Notes: generated by a model from the letters alone, not told the origin. Positions 34,220 to 45,690 are shown, numbered from the stretch's first letter. The stretch is 64,000 bases of DNA from Niallia sp. FSL W8-0635 (GCF_038007965.1 NZ_JBBOYD010000001.1:784501-848500); one strand, 5' to 3'. Made by a program: numbers and translations.

Positions 34220-35200
34220 CTAATTCGTTAATATATCGAGTTTCTTCTTAAGCTTATCTTCACTAAAAATCCAACCTGTGTATGAGGTAATGATATTTAT
34301 GTTTAAATCGAGATGAACGACAGCGACAAAGGGATAATGTCCATTACTGCGATAACGTAAATCGATGAAGCGGACCTGATATTGATCCTCCAGCTCCAAG
34401 ACCTCCCAGCGAAAAACGGGAGAGAAGGATAGGAATGCAGCTAGATTCTTATCTTTTTGTGCTGCTGCAAGAACAGGTGTATTTGGAACAGGAATGCGAT
34501 GAAATTTATCGTAAATTTCAATTTCATGCTGATGAGATCGACCCACGTAGAAGGAATCCTCTGTCATCACAGCAATTCGCCAATGGTTATACCTCATTGT
34601 TGGTGATAAAATGATTTCCGTCGCATCCGGAATCATCTTTTTCACATTTGCTTTTACCTGCAGCTGTGTGAAAATCCGAAGCAGATAATAACCTATCAGA
34701 ACAATAAACAGTGTTAAAAAGGTATATCCTGGATTTGTGCCAAATGCCCAAAATAAAATAGCTACAATATGCAGGGAGAAAATAATTGGATCAAATGTAT
34801 TGATAATTCCTAAGGCAACCCATTTGTTTGTAAACGGGCGCAGGGCCTGTGTACCATAAGCATTAAAAATATCTACAAAAACATGTAGGAAGACCGCTAA
34901 AAAGGTCCAAAGCCATAGATGCAATAAATTTGCTTCTGAGAAAAACGGATAAATGACCGCTGTAAGAAGTATGGGCCATAAAATGACCGCGGGAATGGAG
35001 TGTGTTACTCCCCGATGATTTCGTATATAAACGGCATTGTTTCTTAATTTTAAAACCGTATCGATATCTGGTATTTGAGAGCCGACTATTGTGGCAATCA
35101 TAACACTTGTAGCTGTTACTGGACTGGAAGCTACAACGGGGTCTAATGTAGCTAACCCACCAAGTGCAATCCCCATGACGATATGTGTTCCTGTATCCAA
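34220..35200 (-). CDS. yfhP: YfhP/YdjM-type membrane-bound metal-dependent hydrolase family
   Basis: 326 residues. The N-terminal MDTGTHIVMGIALGGLA and the following GSQIPDIDTVLKLRNNAVYI with RNHRGVTHSIPAV carry the His and Asp residues of the YdjM (DUF457/LexA-binding) family; four or five membrane segments follow, then a soluble C-terminal domain of about 130 residues. The start is TTG at 35200 behind AGGGAGGTTTGG. B. subtilis YfhP occupies the same place upstream of mutY. Catalytic activity has not been established for the family. Confidence 0.85.
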   Translation of the reverse strand: MDTGTHIVMGIALGGLATLDPVVASSPVTATSVMIATIVGSQIPDIDTVLKLRNNAVYIRNHRGVTHSIPAVILWPILLTAVIYPFFSEANLLHLWLWTFLAVFLHVFVDIFNAYGTQALRPFTNKWVALGIINTFDPIIFSLHIVAILFWAFGTNPGYTFLTLFIVLIGYYLLRIFTQLQVKANVKKMIPDATEIILSPTMRYNHWRIAVMTEDSFYVGRSHQHEIEIYDKFHRIPVPNTPVLAAAQKDKNLAAFLSFSPVFRWEVLELEDQYQVRFIDLRYRSNGHYPFVAVVHLDLNINIITSYTGWIFSEDKLKKKLDILTN

Positions 35201-35622
35201 AATACCAAACCTCCCTGATTTTTCTCCATTATTATTTGGGTGAAAACACCATAATTACAATTAAAATATGCTTTTCTTTTCTCTTCACAAAAGATACACT
35301 ACAATCAGCTAAAGAAATGCATAGGACAAAAAAATGCGGATAATGTTATTAAATAATAAAAATCGATGAGATACATCGGACAATCGCGTAATTTTTATAA
35401 AAAAAGTTCTCTTATTTAAAATGAGACAAATTTACTTATTTATACTTACTTTCCTATATCATTAAATCTATTGGTGAAGATATTGTTTCGCAAGTAAGAT
35501 TCGTGATACTTTCATTCTATCCCATTTCATCCTATGATGCATGTCATGTCCAATAGAATAAAAAGAAGTTTATACATTGTTATTCCCAAAAAAATTTAAT
35601 CTTTAACATATGGAGGTTTATA
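35201..35622. other. Divergent intergenic region yfhP-mutY
   Basis: About 420 AT-rich bases holding both promoters. Nothing specific was recognised beyond the mutY ribosome site (TGGAGG at 35611-35616). Confidence 0.4.
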
Positions 35623-36729
35623 GTGACAGAAAGGCAAGAAATGATAAAAAAACAAGTGAATGTAGAGCAATTTAGAGAGGATTTATTAAATTGGTTCGGC
35701 GAAGAACAAAGAGATCTTCCATGGAGAAAAGATAAGGATCCATATAAAGTATGGGTTTCTGAAATAATGCTTCAGCAGACAAAGGTTGATACGGTTATTC
35801 CTTATTTCAACCGATTTATTTCCCAATTCCCAACAATAGAAGCATTGTCTGAGGCAGAGGAAGAGAAGGTATTAAAGGCTTGGGAAGGCTTAGGTTATTA
35901 CTCAAGGGCACGAAATTTACATGCTGCTGTTAAAGAAGTCCATGAAAAGTATGATGGTAAAGTGCCAGATTCACCGAAAGAAATTGCAGGTTTAAAAGGA
36001 GTCGGTCCATATACAGCGGGAGCGATTTTAAGCATTGCTTATGGTGTTCCAGAGCCTGCTGTTGATGGAAATGTTATGAGGGTCCTATCGAGAATACTTT
36101 CGATATGGGAAGATATTGCGAAACCGAAAACAAGAAAAACGTTTGAAGAAGCTGTCCGTGTCCTTATCTCACATGAGAATCCATCTTATTTTAACCAAGC
36201 ACTGATGGAACTAGGCGCCTTAATTTGTACACCTACTTCACCGTCTTGTTTGCTTTGTCCTGTTAGAGAACATTGCCATGCATTTGAGGAAGGGACAGTA
36301 ACGGAGCTTCCGATTAAAACGAAAGGCAAGAAGCAAAAGACAATTCAGCTTGCTGCAGTCGTTTTGTCAGATGAGGATGGCAGAACACTAATTCATAAGC
36401 GACCTAGCACAGGATTACTTGCGAATCTATGGGAATTTCCGAATATGGAAATCGTTCAAGTATTAAAAAGTGAAAAATTGCAGTTAGAAGAAAAGCTTTT
36501 AGAAGACTATCAGGCAATGGTTGAAGTTGGTGAAATGATTACTAGAATTGAACATGTCTTCTCCCATTTAATTTGGAACATCAATGTGTATAGTGGAAAA
36601 TTGATTGAGCTGAAAGAGGAAAAGGAAGATTTAAGAAGAGTAAATTCGGAAGAAATTGAACCTTTCCCTTTCCCCGTGTCTCATCAAAAAATGCTAAAGT
36701 TTATACCGGAACAAGTTAACAAGGGGTGA
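35623..36729 (+). CDS. mutY: A/G-specific adenine glycosylase MutY
   Basis: 368 residues. HhH-GPD glycosylase: [19 protein letters not shown] (catalytic Glu), helix-hairpin-helix [18 protein letters not shown] with the catalytic Asp in [11 protein letters not shown], then a 4Fe-4S loop C-X6-C-X2-C-X5-C ([17 protein letters not shown]). A C-terminal NUDIX-like 8-oxoG recognition domain completes it. It removes adenine opposite 8-oxoguanine. The start is GTG 35623, 6 nt after TGGAGG. Confidence 0.96.
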   Translation: MTERQEMIKKQVNVEQFREDLLNWFGEEQRDLPWRKDKDPYKVWVSEIMLQQTKVDTVIPYFNRFISQFPTIEALSEAEEEKVLKAWEGLGYYSRARNLHAAVKEVHEKYDGKVPDSPKEIAGLKGVGPYTAGAILSIAYGVPEPAVDGNVMRVLSRILSIWEDIAKPKTRKTFEEAVRVLISHENPSYFNQALMELGALICTPTSPSCLLCPVREHCHAFEEGTVTELPIKTKGKKQKTIQLAAVVLSDEDGRTLIHKRPSTGLLANLWEFPNMEIVQVLKSEKLQLEEKLLEDYQAMVEVGEMITRIEHVFSHLIWNINVYSGKLIELKEEKEDLRRVNSEEIEPFPFPVSHQKMLKFIPEQVNKG

Positions 36730-36757
36730 CCGTAGTCGGTTCCCCCTTCTCTTTTAA

Positions 36758-36792
36758 ATCCTAGTCTATTCATAATCGGCTAGGATTTTTTT
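36758..36792. terminator. Bidirectional terminator between mutY and yfhS
   Basis: ATCCTAG pairs with CTAGGAT, followed by T7 on the plus strand. Confidence 0.8.
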
Positions 36793-36965
36793 AACCCGCC
36801 TCGATGTTCAATCTCCTCGATTATTTCACGGTGAATACTTACTCCTTCACTATTTAAATAGGGAGTCATTTGCTGCAGGGAATGATGGAAGTGGGCGAGC
36901 TCGTTATCCTTCCAATCAGATTTAGCCATCATTGCTAATTCAGTCATATCTCTACCATCATACAT
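36780..36965 (-). CDS. yfhS: YfhS-like small protein
   Basis: 61 residues, helical, acidic in the centre with a basic tip (EHRGGLKKS). ATG at 36965 follows GGAAGGTAG. It has no membrane segment or recognisable motif. Position between mutY and fabL on the opposite strand fits yfhS of B. subtilis; the name rests on position and size. Its 3' end overlaps the shared terminator. Confidence 0.6.
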   Translation of the reverse strand: MYDGRDMTELAMMAKSDWKDNELAHFHHSLQQMTPYLNSEGVSIHREIIEEIEHRGGLKKS

Positions 36966-37059
36966 GATCTACTACCTTCCTTTACTTAACCCTTGTCTAT
37001 ACCTATTGTGCTAATGTTGATTGCGAACTATGCATCAATAGAGGTAAAATGAAAAGTAA

Positions 37060-37827
<768 letters not shown>

Positions 37828-37830
37828 GTG

Positions 37831-37872
37831 AAAAAGGGGGATTTTCCTAATAAGGGAGATTCCCTTTTTTTT
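37831..37872 (+). terminator. Intrinsic terminator of fabL
   Basis: AAAGGGGGATTTTCC and the GGGAGATTCCCTTT segment form an imperfect stem, followed by T8. Confidence 0.7.
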
Positions 37873-37970
37873 GCTTTAGAAAGGAAGAGTGATGGGTTTT
37901 ATTGGTAATAAAAAACTTTGGATAGAACGGAGATGTCTAGGACAAATTAATATGCGTGGAGGTGATAGTT

Positions 37971-38153
37971 ATGGCAAAAAAAGCTGGTCTTACTCAATCT
38001 GGAACTAACATTCAAGAAGTAAAACAACAAAATGCTCAATCTGCTGGCCAAGGTCAATTTGGTACTGAATTTGCAAGCGAAACAAACGCTGCTGAAGTAA
38101 AAAAATTCAACCAACAAGCAGAAGCTAAAAAATCTCAAAACTCAAGCAAATAA
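37971..38153 (+). CDS. sspE: Gamma-type small acid-soluble spore protein (SspE)
   Basis: 60 residues, rich in Gln, Asn, Ala, Lys. The repeat-like GTEFASETNAAEVKKFNQQA is the gamma-SASP signature; it has one repeat where B. subtilis SspE (84 residues) has more. It is an abundant amino-acid store of the spore core, without DNA binding. The ATG at 37971 follows TGGAGGTGATAG. Position between fabL and ygaB agrees with B. subtilis. Confidence 0.92.
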   Translation: MAKKAGLTQSGTNIQEVKQQNAQSAGQGQFGTEFASETNAAEVKKFNQQAEAKKSQNSSK

Positions 38154-38158
38154 TGCAA

Positions 38159-38203
38159 ACAAAGGGCACTTCACTTACGGGAGAGTGCCCTTTGCTTTTT
38201 TTT
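38159..38203 (+). terminator. Intrinsic terminator of sspE
   Basis: CAAAGGGCACT pairs with AGTGCCCTTTG, followed by a T-rich tract. Confidence 0.9.
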
Positions 38204-38362
38204 GCCATTATATATCCGGTAAACAATCTCCTTATAAAAAAAGTTCGACAAAACTTCTTCTTAGTCTACAGAAGTAGTCAAAGGAATAATCATACATACG
38301 AAGAAATAGTAAAAGAAAGATTTAAGAGAAATTAAGTGATGCAAAAGGAATAGACCCTAAAA

Positions 38363-38650
38363 ATGAAGAGTAGGATGTGTTTTTTCATGGAAGTATTTAA
38401 CGGTTTAGTTGGAGAGCAAATGCGAATTATGGAAAAACTACTATATTTACAAGGAGAATTAGAACGGTGCGAAGAAATTGAAACACAATTACAAATACTG
38501 CAAAAAGAAACCGAATTAAAAGAAGTGCAATTAGAGATTGGCAAAATGAAAGAAGAGCTAAAACAAATTCAGCAAATCTTTGAAATACAAACAGAAAAAG
38601 TCATTCGAGTCTATCAAGAAAATGAGCTGAAATTATCATCTAGCTCATAA
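38363..38650 (+). CDS. ygaB: YgaB-like protein
   Basis: Up to 95 residues, mostly coiled coil (MRIMEKLLYLQGELERCEEI and heptads after it). The start is uncertain: ATG 38363 and ATG 38387 both lack a well-spaced site. 38387 would begin MEVFNGLVGEQM, which looks more like the family's N terminus. Placement between sspE and ygaC supports the name. Function unknown. Confidence 0.75.
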   Translation: MKSRMCFFMEVFNGLVGEQMRIMEKLLYLQGELERCEEIETQLQILQKETELKEVQLEIGKMKEELKQIQQIFEIQTEKVIRVYQENELKLSSSS

Positions 38651-38667
38651 AAAATATGGAATATTTT

Positions 38668-38702
38668 AAACCATTGAGTAATTTCAATGGTTCTTTTGTT
38701 TT
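38668..38702 (+). terminator. Intrinsic terminator of ygaB
   Basis: AAACCATTGA pairs with TCAATGGTT, followed by CTTTTGTTTT. Confidence 0.82.
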
Positions 38703-38835
38703 AAATTTACGACAGAACCGTTATAATAAGAAAAAAGAGGAATCGTACTTTGTTGCCTTTAATGAAATAATGAATCGCTTTAGTATGTAACAGGTTACAA
38801 AGCGTCCGTAAATAGAAAGTAGGGGAGAAATAAAA

Positions 38836-39366
38836 ATGGGCGTACCTATCGAGGGTGAACCAATACAAATTCACAGTTATAAACATAATGGGCACATCCA
38901 TCGAATCTGGGACGAAACACTGATACTTAAAGGGACGCAGAACTTAATAATAGGTGGTAATGATCGTACAATTGTTACAGAATCAGATGGAAGAACGTGG
39001 GTAACTCGTGAACCTGCAATCTGTTATTTTCATTCACAACAATGGTTTAATGTCATTGGCATGCTTAGAGAAGATGGCATTCATTATTATTGCAACCTAA
39101 GCTCACCGTTTATATATGATGGAGAGGCACTTAAATATATTGATTATGATTTGGACATCAAAATTTTCCCGGATATGACATTTAATTTATTAGATGAAGA
39201 TGAATATGAACGTCACCGCGAAGAAATGAAATATCCAGATGTCATCGATCACATTTTAAAGTCGCAAGTAAATCAATTAGTACAATGGATAAGACAAAGA
39301 AAAGGTCCCTTTGCACCAGATTTTGTTGATTTGTGGTATGAAAGATACTTAACGTACAGAAGTTAA
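38836..39366 (+). CDS. ygaC: Nucleoside tri-/diphosphate phosphatase (Ntdp, YgaC, DUF402)
   Basis: 176 residues. DUF402 beta-barrel with the family motifs [34 protein letters not shown] and the acidic metal-binding block [20 protein letters not shown] followed by DEDEYERH. Relatives hydrolyse nucleoside tri- and diphosphates with Mg or Mn. The start follows AGGGGAGAAATAAAA. Position matches B. subtilis ygaC before ygaD. Confidence 0.9.
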   Translation: MGVPIEGEPIQIHSYKHNGHIHRIWDETLILKGTQNLIIGGNDRTIVTESDGRTWVTREPAICYFHSQQWFNVIGMLREDGIHYYCNLSSPFIYDGEALKYIDYDLDIKIFPDMTFNLLDEDEYERHREEMKYPDVIDHILKSQVNQLVQWIRQRKGPFAPDFVDLWYERYLTYRS

Positions 39367-39378
39367 TAAGGATGACTG

Positions 39379-39411
39379 AAAAAAGCATGTTGAATGTCAG
39401 CAGGCTTTTTT
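39379..39411 (+). terminator. Intrinsic terminator of ygaC
   Basis: AAAAAGC-A-TGTTGA pairs with TCAGCA-G-GCTTTTT around a 3-base loop. Confidence 0.82.
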
Positions 39412-39511
39412 CTTATGCAATAGCAAGGAATAGTGATAAAATGATTCATTGTGTTGAAGGGTTTACGAGATTAAGGAAGTTTATGGAAAAAAGGAATTAT
39501 GAGTTTCGATT

Positions 39512-39615
39512 AATCAAAGCCCGTTCCAGCTATGCAAGCGAGAAAAAGGTAACAGAGAAAGGCTATCAAAGCCCATCCGGCCCTCGATAAGATAAAAAAG
39601 GTAACTGACCGTTCA
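39512..39615. repeat. Two tandem copies of the 52-bp repeat
   Basis: AAGCCC occurs at 39517 and 39569, GGTAAC at 39548 and 39600: period 52 and internal distance 31, the same as the array at 16501. The unit junction again folds (GGCTATCAAAGCC). It lies between the ygaC terminator and ygaD. The 72-codon frame over it is not a gene. Confidence 0.72.
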
Positions 39616-39736
39616 TTATTTTTATTTTAAACAAGCTACAAATTTAATGAGCAATTTTACAAAAAGACTGACAAACAAGTTTTCCACCCACCAAAAAAGG
39701 AAAAAGAACAAATGCAACATAGAGAGGGGAGTATAT

Positions 39737-41485
39737 GTGGACAGTATTAAAAGATATATGGCCTTTGTAAAGCCTTATCGGTGGCAAATCATTGGCACAA
39801 TTTTCATCGGCATTGTTAAATTTGCCATCCCGCTATTAATACCATTGCTATTAAAGTACGTAATCGATGATATAATCAATAACCCAGACTTGGCACAGGC
39901 GACTAAAATGAGCAATTTATGGACAATTATGATTATCATGACGATTATCTTTATTGTGGTGAGACCACCGATTGAATATTATCGTCAATATTTCGCACAA
40001 TGGACTTCTAATAAAATTCTATATGATATTAGAGACCAGCTATTTATGCATCTGCAAAAATTAAGTTTAAAGTATTATTCCAACACCCGTGCAGGAGAAG
40101 TGATTTCTCGGGTCGTAAATGATGTCGAACAAACGAAGAATTTTATTTTAACAGGCTTAATGAATTTATGGTTAGATGCGGTAACGATTTTGATTACAAT
40201 TGGCATTATGTTTACCATGAATATTAAGTTAACGTTCGTTTCCATCATTTTATTGCCTTTCTATGCTTTTTCAGTGAGCTATTTCTTTGGAAATTTACGG
40301 ACACTGACAAGAGAAAGATCACAGGCGCTAGCAGGAGTTCAAAGCTTTTTACATGAACGAGTGCAAGGAATTTCCGTTATTAAGAGCTTTGCTACGGAAG
40401 ATCATGAACAAAAACATTTTCAAAAATATAATAATGCCTTCTTAGAAAAAGCGGTCAATCATACGAAGTGGAATGCGAAAGCATTTGCGGTTGTTAATAC
40501 GATTACCGATATTTCTCCATTGTTTGTCATTGCCTATTCAGGCTATCAAGTATTAAATGGCGATTTATCTTTAGGAGCAATGATTGCGTTTTTTGCCTAT
40601 ATTGAAAGATTGTATAATCCGTTAAGAAGATTAGTGAATTCATCAACGACATTAACGCAATCCATCGCATCCATGGATCGGGTGTTTGATTTAATTGATG
40701 AAAAATATGATATTCAGGATAAGCCAAATGCTATTCCTTGTGCAAATGTTAAAGGCGACATTGCGTTTGAAGCGGTTGATTTTGCCTATGATACAAAGGA
40801 TCCGAAAGTATTAGATAATGTTTCCTTACATATTAAGCAAGGAGAGACAATCGCGTTTGTTGGGATGAGCGGTGGCGGAAAATCCTCGTTAATTAGTCTT
40901 ATTCCAAGATTCTATGATGTGACAGGTGGAAGAATTCTATTAGATGGAAGAGATATAAGAGATTTACAAGCTCGTTCCTTAAGGGATCAAATTGGGATGG
41001 TTCTTCAAGAAAATATTCTCTTTAGTGAATCGATTAGAGAAAATATTATGATTGGAAGACCGAATGCGACGGAAGAGGAAGTAATTGCCGCCGCAAAAGC
41101 TGCGAATGCCCATGATTTTATTATGCAGCTGCCAGAAGGGTACGAAACGAAAGTAGGAGAAAGAGGCGTGAAATTAAGTGGGGGCCAGAAACAAAGAGTA
41201 GCGATTGCTCGCGTATTTTTGAAAAATCCACCTATCTTAATTTTAGACGAGGCAACTTCTGCTCTAGACTTAGAAAGTGAACAATCGATTCAAGAATCAT
41301 TAGAAGAACTTGCAAAAGACAGAACGACCTTAATTGTCGCCCATCGCCTTTCTACGATTACGCATGCTGATCGAATTATTTTAATCGAACACGGAAAAAT
41401 CATGGAAGATGGCACACATGATGAGCTAATGAAACTACAAGGTCATTATCATGATCTATTTCAAATACAGCAATTGGGAAATTGA
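39737..41485 (+). CDS. ygaD: ABC transporter, fused permease and ATPase (YgaD)
   Basis: 582 residues from GTG 39737 behind GAGAGGGGAG; the ATG at 39647 would add 30 basic residues and lacks a site. Six membrane segments (residues about 15-300) are followed by a nucleotide-binding domain: Walker [11 protein letters not shown] loop [10 protein letters not shown], signature [15 protein letters not shown], Walker [13 protein letters not shown], switch His in VAHRLST. Half-size MsbA/LmrA-type exporter, working as a dimer, probably for lipids or drugs. Length and position match YgaD. Confidence 0.93.
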   Translation: MDSIKRYMAFVKPYRWQIIGTIFIGIVKFAIPLLIPLLLKYVIDDIINNPDLAQATKMSNLWTIMIIMTIIFIVVRPPIEYYRQYFAQWTSNKILYDIRDQLFMHLQKLSLKYYSNTRAGEVISRVVNDVEQTKNFILTGLMNLWLDAVTILITIGIMFTMNIKLTFVSIILLPFYAFSVSYFFGNLRTLTRERSQALAGVQSFLHERVQGISVIKSFATEDHEQKHFQKYNNAFLEKAVNHTKWNAKAFAVVNTITDISPLFVIAYSGYQVLNGDLSLGAMIAFFAYIERLYNPLRRLVNSSTTLTQSIASMDRVFDLIDEKYDIQDKPNAIPCANVKGDIAFEAVDFAYDTKDPKVLDNVSLHIKQGETIAFVGMSGGGKSSLISLIPRFYDVTGGRILLDGRDIRDLQARSLRDQIGMVLQENILFSESIRENIMIGRPNATEEEVIAAAKAANAHDFIMQLPEGYETKVGERGVKLSGGQKQRVAIARVFLKNPPILILDEATSALDLESEQSIQESLEELAKDRTTLIVAHRLSTITHADRIILIEHGKIMEDGTHDELMKLQGHYHDLFQIQQLGN

Positions 41486-41488
41486 GAA

Positions 41489-41529
41489 TAAAAAGGGATT
41501 CAGAAAATTGTTTCTGAATCCCTTTTTTT
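41489..41529. terminator. Bidirectional terminator between ygaD and ygaE
   Basis: AAAGGGATTCAGAAA pairs perfectly with TTTCTGAATCCCTTT, flanked by A-rich and T-rich tracts. Confidence 0.93.
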
Positions 41530-42613
41530 ATTCCTCTATCGTTACTTCTGCCTCATGGTTATGATGAACCTGAATAGATGTAATCAACGTATCAAGATGC
41601 TCTACGTTCTCGTCATACTCAATGATAGCGGAGACGATTTGCATCATATGATATTGCTTTAATTCTTCTTCATTTTCGTGCACAGTAGGCTCTGATTCTT
41701 TATAGTAATGCATTAATTCTTGGAAAAGCATGTTTCGATCAAGGGAAATGCTGCCTTCTTCAAAAACAACATTTGGCTTTACTTTCCCAATAAATTTAAG
41801 CATGACATGTTCGTGATGGTGAATCAGACAATCGAGCTGCTGCTGAATGATATTTTGTAATTTTTCAGGTAAGCTCAATAACTCATTTTCATATCGGTGA
41901 ATCTTTTTCAATGTTTGAAAAGATTTTTTCAATGTTGCAATCATTTGCCGATAAATAACTAATTTTCTCGTTTTTAATAAGGTTGTTCGTTTAAAGTAAT
42001 TCCGTTCTTCTTTGTACAGTGTATATAACTGGTCGATTTTCATTAATCGGTCATTCATTTTATCGATATCGTTTTTTAAGTTGCCATGTTCTGATGCATG
42101 TCTAATGTTCATGCGAATCCATTTTGTTATTTCCTCGCTCATATCGGAAATTTGATTGTACAATTTATTTTCATACTTAGGTGGTAGAAAAATTAGATTG
42201 ACGATTGATGCAGATAGAATTCCAAGCATTACGGTGGAGAAACGAATAACCGCAAAGGTGATGAAATCATCTGTAGGTGACTCCATAATGGCAATTAATG
42301 TTACTACTGATAAAGTGATCGTCTTTTCTAAGTTTAATTTCAAGTTAATGGTAATAACAATGATTGCTGCAAGTCCAATGATAAAGACGTTGTTTCCAAA
42401 GCTCAATACAAAGATGACGGCAATGATGGCGCCGATGATATTCCCTTGTACTTGTTCAATGATAGATAAATAAGAACGATAGACGGTTGGCTGTATGGCA
42501 AAAATGGCAGAAATCCCTGCGAAAACAGGAGTTGGTGCATTTAATAGTTGCGCTAGAAATAAAGCTAAAACGATGGCGATTCCTGTTTTCAGAACGCGCG
42601 CTCCTAATGTCAT
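41528..42613 (-). CDS. ygaE: Aromatic acid exporter family membrane protein (FUSC, YgaE)
   Basis: 361 residues: four to six N-terminal membrane segments (residues about 5-150, with FAGISAIFAIQPTVYRSYLS and GNIIGAIIAVIF) and a long helical cytoplasmic domain with an acidic, His-rich C terminus. It belongs to the ArAE/FUSC group of putative aromatic acid exporters. The start follows AAAGGAACACC. Position matches B. subtilis ygaE. Transport has not been shown for these proteins. Confidence 0.85.
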   Translation of the reverse strand: MTLGARVLKTGIAIVLALFLAQLLNAPTPVFAGISAIFAIQPTVYRSYLSIIEQVQGNIIGAIIAVIFVLSFGNNVFIIGLAAIIVITINLKLNLEKTITLSVVTLIAIMESPTDDFITFAVIRFSTVMLGILSASIVNLIFLPPKYENKLYNQISDMSEEITKWIRMNIRHASEHGNLKNDIDKMNDRLMKIDQLYTLYKEERNYFKRTTLLKTRKLVIYRQMIATLKKSFQTLKKIHRYENELLSLPEKLQNIIQQQLDCLIHHHEHVMLKFIGKVKPNVVFEEGSISLDRNMLFQELMHYYKESEPTVHENEEELKQYHMMQIVSAIIEYDENVEHLDTLITSIQVHHNHEAEVTIEE

Positions 42614-42854
42614 ATATTGGTGTTCCTTTCATTTGATCTTATAACATATTTTCTTATACCCCTTACTTTTTGCGAAAAACGCGAAAAGTAAACACAATAT
42701 TGTACTATACAGTGATTAGATGCTAACTTCAATAGACGAATGCCTGATTTTTTCTATTTTCGATGGATTTTAAAAAAATGGACATATTGTTGAGATATTT
42801 GAAATGGATTTAAACTATATTAGAGGTGTAAAACGTACTAATGGGGTGGTGATT

Positions 42855-42940
42855 TACGATTCATCAGGGCGAGCGCTGGGCCGCTTCGACTGAGCCTTCG
42901 GGGTCTCAGACTGTCTCACCTTTTCCGCTCCAATCATCTG
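42855..42940. repeat. GC-rich structured intergenic repeat
   Basis: GC content is clearly above the flanks. It contains the stem CTGAG-CCTTCGGGGT-CTCAG and the word GCTTCGACTGAG, shared with the 23S-5S spacer element at about 52728. It looks like another dispersed Bacillaceae repeat. The remaining 370 bases between ygaE and hemL carry the ygaE promoter region and the hemL terminator. Confidence 0.5.
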
Positions 42941-42946
42941 GAAATA

Positions 42947-42982
42947 AAAAAAAGGTCCAGAATTCCTCTGAACCTTTTCTCA
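42947..42982 (-). terminator. Intrinsic terminator of hemL
   Basis: On the minus strand AGGTTCAG pairs with CTGGACCT, followed by T8. Confidence 0.82.
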
Positions 42983-42991
42983 TCCTACTAT

Positions 42992-44296
42992 TTAAAACTT
43001 ATATTCTTCTTTTAATGTAGCGAATGCCTGATCTACTGCATGTAGAGTTGCTTCGATATCTTCTTCTGTGTGTGCGATGGTAATGAACCATGCTTCGTAT
43101 TTGGATGGTGCTAGCATAATTCCTTGTTCTACTAATAATTTGAAGAAGCGACCGAACATTTCGCTATCTGTGCTTTCAGCTTGCTTGTAGTTGTATACTT
43201 TTTCGGTTGTAAAGAAGACAGTAAGTGCTCCTTTTAGGCGGTTAATTGTGATTGGAACATTGTATTGGGCTGCTGCTTCTAAAATACCTTTTTCCAATAA
43301 TGCGCCTAATTTATCTAGGTAATCGTATACCCCTTCTTGCTTTAATACTTCTAGACAGGCAATTCCAGCTTGGATGGAGGCTGGATTTCCAGCATGAGTT
43401 CCTGCTTGGTATGCTGGTCCAACTGGTGCTACTTGATCCATAATTTCTTTTTTACCACCGTAAGCGCCAATTGGTAGTCCTCCACCAATTACTTTTCCTA
43501 AGGCAGTTAAGTCAGGATAAACACCTAATAAATCCTGTGCTCCACCGTAAGTAAAGCGGAAAGCAGTGATTACCTCGTCATAAATAACAAGTGCGCCTGC
43601 TTCATGTGTTAGATCATTGATTCCTTGTAAAAATCCCTCAACTGGTTCTACGATACCGAAGTTACCAACGATTGGCTCCACAAGAACAGCAGCTACTTGA
43701 TCTCCCCATTTATCCAATGCCTCTTTATAAGCATCTAAATCATTGAAAGGAACGGTAATGACGTCTGCTGCAATTACTGCGGGAACACCGGCAGAATCTG
43801 GAGTACCAAGGGTAGAAGGACCAGAACCAGCTGCAACTAGCATTGGATCAGAGTGACCATGGTAGCAACCAGCGAATTTAATTACTTTGTTTCTTCCAGT
43901 GTAAGCACGAGCAACACGAATAGTTGTCATCACGGCTTCTGTTCCGGAGTTCATAAAACGGATTTTTTCCATAGAAGGAATTGCTTCCTGAAGCATTTTT
44001 GCAAATTTTACTTCATGGGGAGTTGGTGTTCCGAATAATAGCCCCGTTTCAGCTGCTCGAGTTACCGCCTTTGTAATATGTGGATGAGCATGTCCAGTCA
44101 CAATTGGACCGTATGCAGCTAAATAATCGATATATTGATTTCCGTCTACATCAAAGAAGTAAGCGCCTTGCCCTTTTTCCATCACAATCGGTGATCCGCC
44201 ACCAACAGCTTTGTAAGAGCGAGAAGGACTGTTGACACCTCCGACAATAATCTCTAAAGCTTCTTCATGTAATCGTTCTGAATTGGTATGTAACAT
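42992..44296 (-). CDS. gsaB: Glutamate-1-semialdehyde 2,1-aminomutase (GsaB/HemL2)
   Basis: 434 residues, class III PLP aminotransferase fold. PLP-binding Lys268 in [48 protein letters not shown] and [10 protein letters not shown] are the family markers. It converts glutamate-1-semialdehyde to 5-aminolevulinate in heme synthesis. It is outside the hem operon; position matches the second copy (gsaB) of B. subtilis, so a hemL copy elsewhere is expected. The start follows AGGAGGTTTAT. Confidence 0.93.
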   Translation of the reverse strand: MLHTNSERLHEEALEIIVGGVNSPSRSYKAVGGGSPIVMEKGQGAYFFDVDGNQYIDYLAAYGPIVTGHAHPHITKAVTRAAETGLLFGTPTPHEVKFAKMLQEAIPSMEKIRFMNSGTEAVMTTIRVARAYTGRNKVIKFAGCYHGHSDPMLVAAGSGPSTLGTPDSAGVPAVIAADVITVPFNDLDAYKEALDKWGDQVAAVLVEPIVGNFGIVEPVEGFLQGINDLTHEAGALVIYDEVITAFRFTYGGAQDLLGVYPDLTALGKVIGGGLPIGAYGGKKEIMDQVAPVGPAYQAGTHAGNPASIQAGIACLEVLKQEGVYDYLDKLGALLEKGILEAAAQYNVPITINRLKGALTVFFTTEKVYNYKQAESTDSEMFGRFFKLLVEQGIMLAPSKYEAWFITIAHTEEDIEATLHAVDQAFATLKEEYKF

Positions 44297-44513
44297 ATAA
44301 ACCTCCTATAAATCGTAACATTCTGTATAGAATACCTTCCCTCATTTTAGCACTTTTTGAAAGAAGATAAAGGGAAACAGCTTTTTAACAACAGGTAACT
44401 TCGTACGTTCTCAGGTAGGTGTAAATGGATAAACGCATAATTACCTTAGACAAGCATAAATATTAATGATGGAGTATTCATGCCATGCAGCAAGAAAGTA
44501 AGGAGGTAAGGGA

Positions 44514-44921
44514 ATGTTTTTTTATGTCTTATTAGCTTTAATCCTTTTTTTTATTGCGATGAGCTTAAGAACATTGTTTGTTCCTTACCGCGTAAAAGAA
44601 AAATGGGTATCCTTTGAAAATTTTATGTATTTAATTTTTGTCTACATCACCATTATGATTGGCTTTGGCTTAATCTATACGTTATTCCAAATGAATGGAA
44701 TTCCTGTTTATAATGATGGACAGACTCCTTCTTTAACCTATGATTTTTTTCATACTTTACACACTAGCATCTATTTTAGCGGTGTAACATTATTCTCTGT
44801 AGGTTTTGGAGATTTAATGCCCATTGGCATTGGAAGAATGGTAGTTCTTGTGGAGGCATTGATAGGCTATACGATTCCAGCAGCCTTTGTCGCAAGGGCA
44901 GTACTAGATTTGAATAATTAG
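44514..44921 (+). CDS. Two-TM potassium-channel-like protein
   Basis: 135 residues: two or three hydrophobic helices and a pore loop with selectivity filter SVGFGD (TVGYGD in most K+ channels) within LHTSIYFSGVTLFSVGFGDL. There is no cytoplasmic RCK domain, so it is pore-only. Phe in place of Tyr in the filter is seen in some functional K+ channels. The start follows AAGGAGGTAAGGGA, a very strong site. Single gene before bcp. Confidence 0.85.
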   Translation: MFFYVLLALILFFIAMSLRTLFVPYRVKEKWVSFENFMYLIFVYITIMIGFGLIYTLFQMNGIPVYNDGQTPSLTYDFFHTLHTSIYFSGVTLFSVGFGDLMPIGIGRMVVLVEALIGYTIPAAFVARAVLDLNN

Positions 44922-44992
44922 CAATCTCCTTTTCTTGATTCATCCAAGCAAATTAGGTAGGCTTGGTATATTAAAAGAAAAGGCGGGATACG

Positions 44993-45463
44993 ATGTCGAT
45001 TCAATTAGGAGAAACAGTGCCAGATTTTGAACTAGAAGCAGATAATGGAGAAAAAATAAAACTGTCTGATTACCGGGGAAAGAATGTTGTCTTATACTTT
45101 TATCCAAAAGATATGACACCTGGATGTACAACAGAAGCTTGTGACTTCCGCGATAACCATGGTGATTTCGAAGGGCTTAATACAGTAGTACTAGGTGTCA
45201 GCCCAGATCCGATTTCAAGACACAAGAAGTTTATCGAAAAGCACGAGCTACCATTTCCATTACTATCCGATGAAAATCATGAAGTAGCGGAAAGCTTTGA
45301 TGTCTGGAAGTTAAAAAAGAATTTCGGAAAAGAGTATATGGGGATTGAAAGATCCACCTTTTTGATTGATAAAGAAGGCAAGCTTGCTAAAGAATGGCGT
45401 AAAGTCAAAGTGGCAGGCCATGTAGAGGAAATAAAGCAAGCATTACAAAAAATCGAAGCCTAA
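44993..45463 (+). CDS. bcp: Thioredoxin-dependent peroxiredoxin (Bcp/PrxQ)
   Basis: 156 residues. Peroxidatic Cys in DMTPGCTTEACDFRDNH with a second Cys five residues on (GCTTEAC), the atypical 2-Cys arrangement of Bcp. It reduces hydroperoxides using thioredoxin. The start follows AAAGGCGGGATACG. It corresponds to ygaF upstream of perR; a functional link with the peroxide sensor is likely. Confidence 0.94.
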   Translation: MSIQLGETVPDFELEADNGEKIKLSDYRGKNVVLYFYPKDMTPGCTTEACDFRDNHGDFEGLNTVVLGVSPDPISRHKKFIEKHELPFPLLSDENHEVAESFDVWKLKKNFGKEYMGIERSTFLIDKEGKLAKEWRKVKVAGHVEEIKQALQKIEA

Positions 45464-45550
45464 TTTTTATGCTAGGGACTTTTGTCCACTCATTAAGAAG
45501 CGATAAGCATATTGTATAGTGAGCATATACCTCCTCATATATATGTCGGT

Positions 45551-45580
45551 GGCCAGCGAAGCGTTCGTTGGTCTTTTTTT
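45551..45580 (+). terminator. Intrinsic terminator after bcp
   Basis: GGCCAGCGA pairs with TTCGTTGGTC, followed by T7. It lies 90 nt after the bcp stop. Confidence 0.85.
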
Positions 45581-45690
45581 CAGCAAATGGATAAAATTTC
45601 TGGTGAAAAATAGTAGGCTACATGCATATAATGAAAGTGTATTATCAATAACATTCCATCATTAACTATTACCTAATAGTCGGTATTGTT

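Noticed and set aside
38153..38335. 60-codon frame after sspE
   Set aside because: It overlaps the sspE stop and spans its terminator hairpin.
39372..39590. 72-codon frame after ygaC
   Set aside because: It begins inside the ygaC terminator and continues through the 52-bp repeat array.
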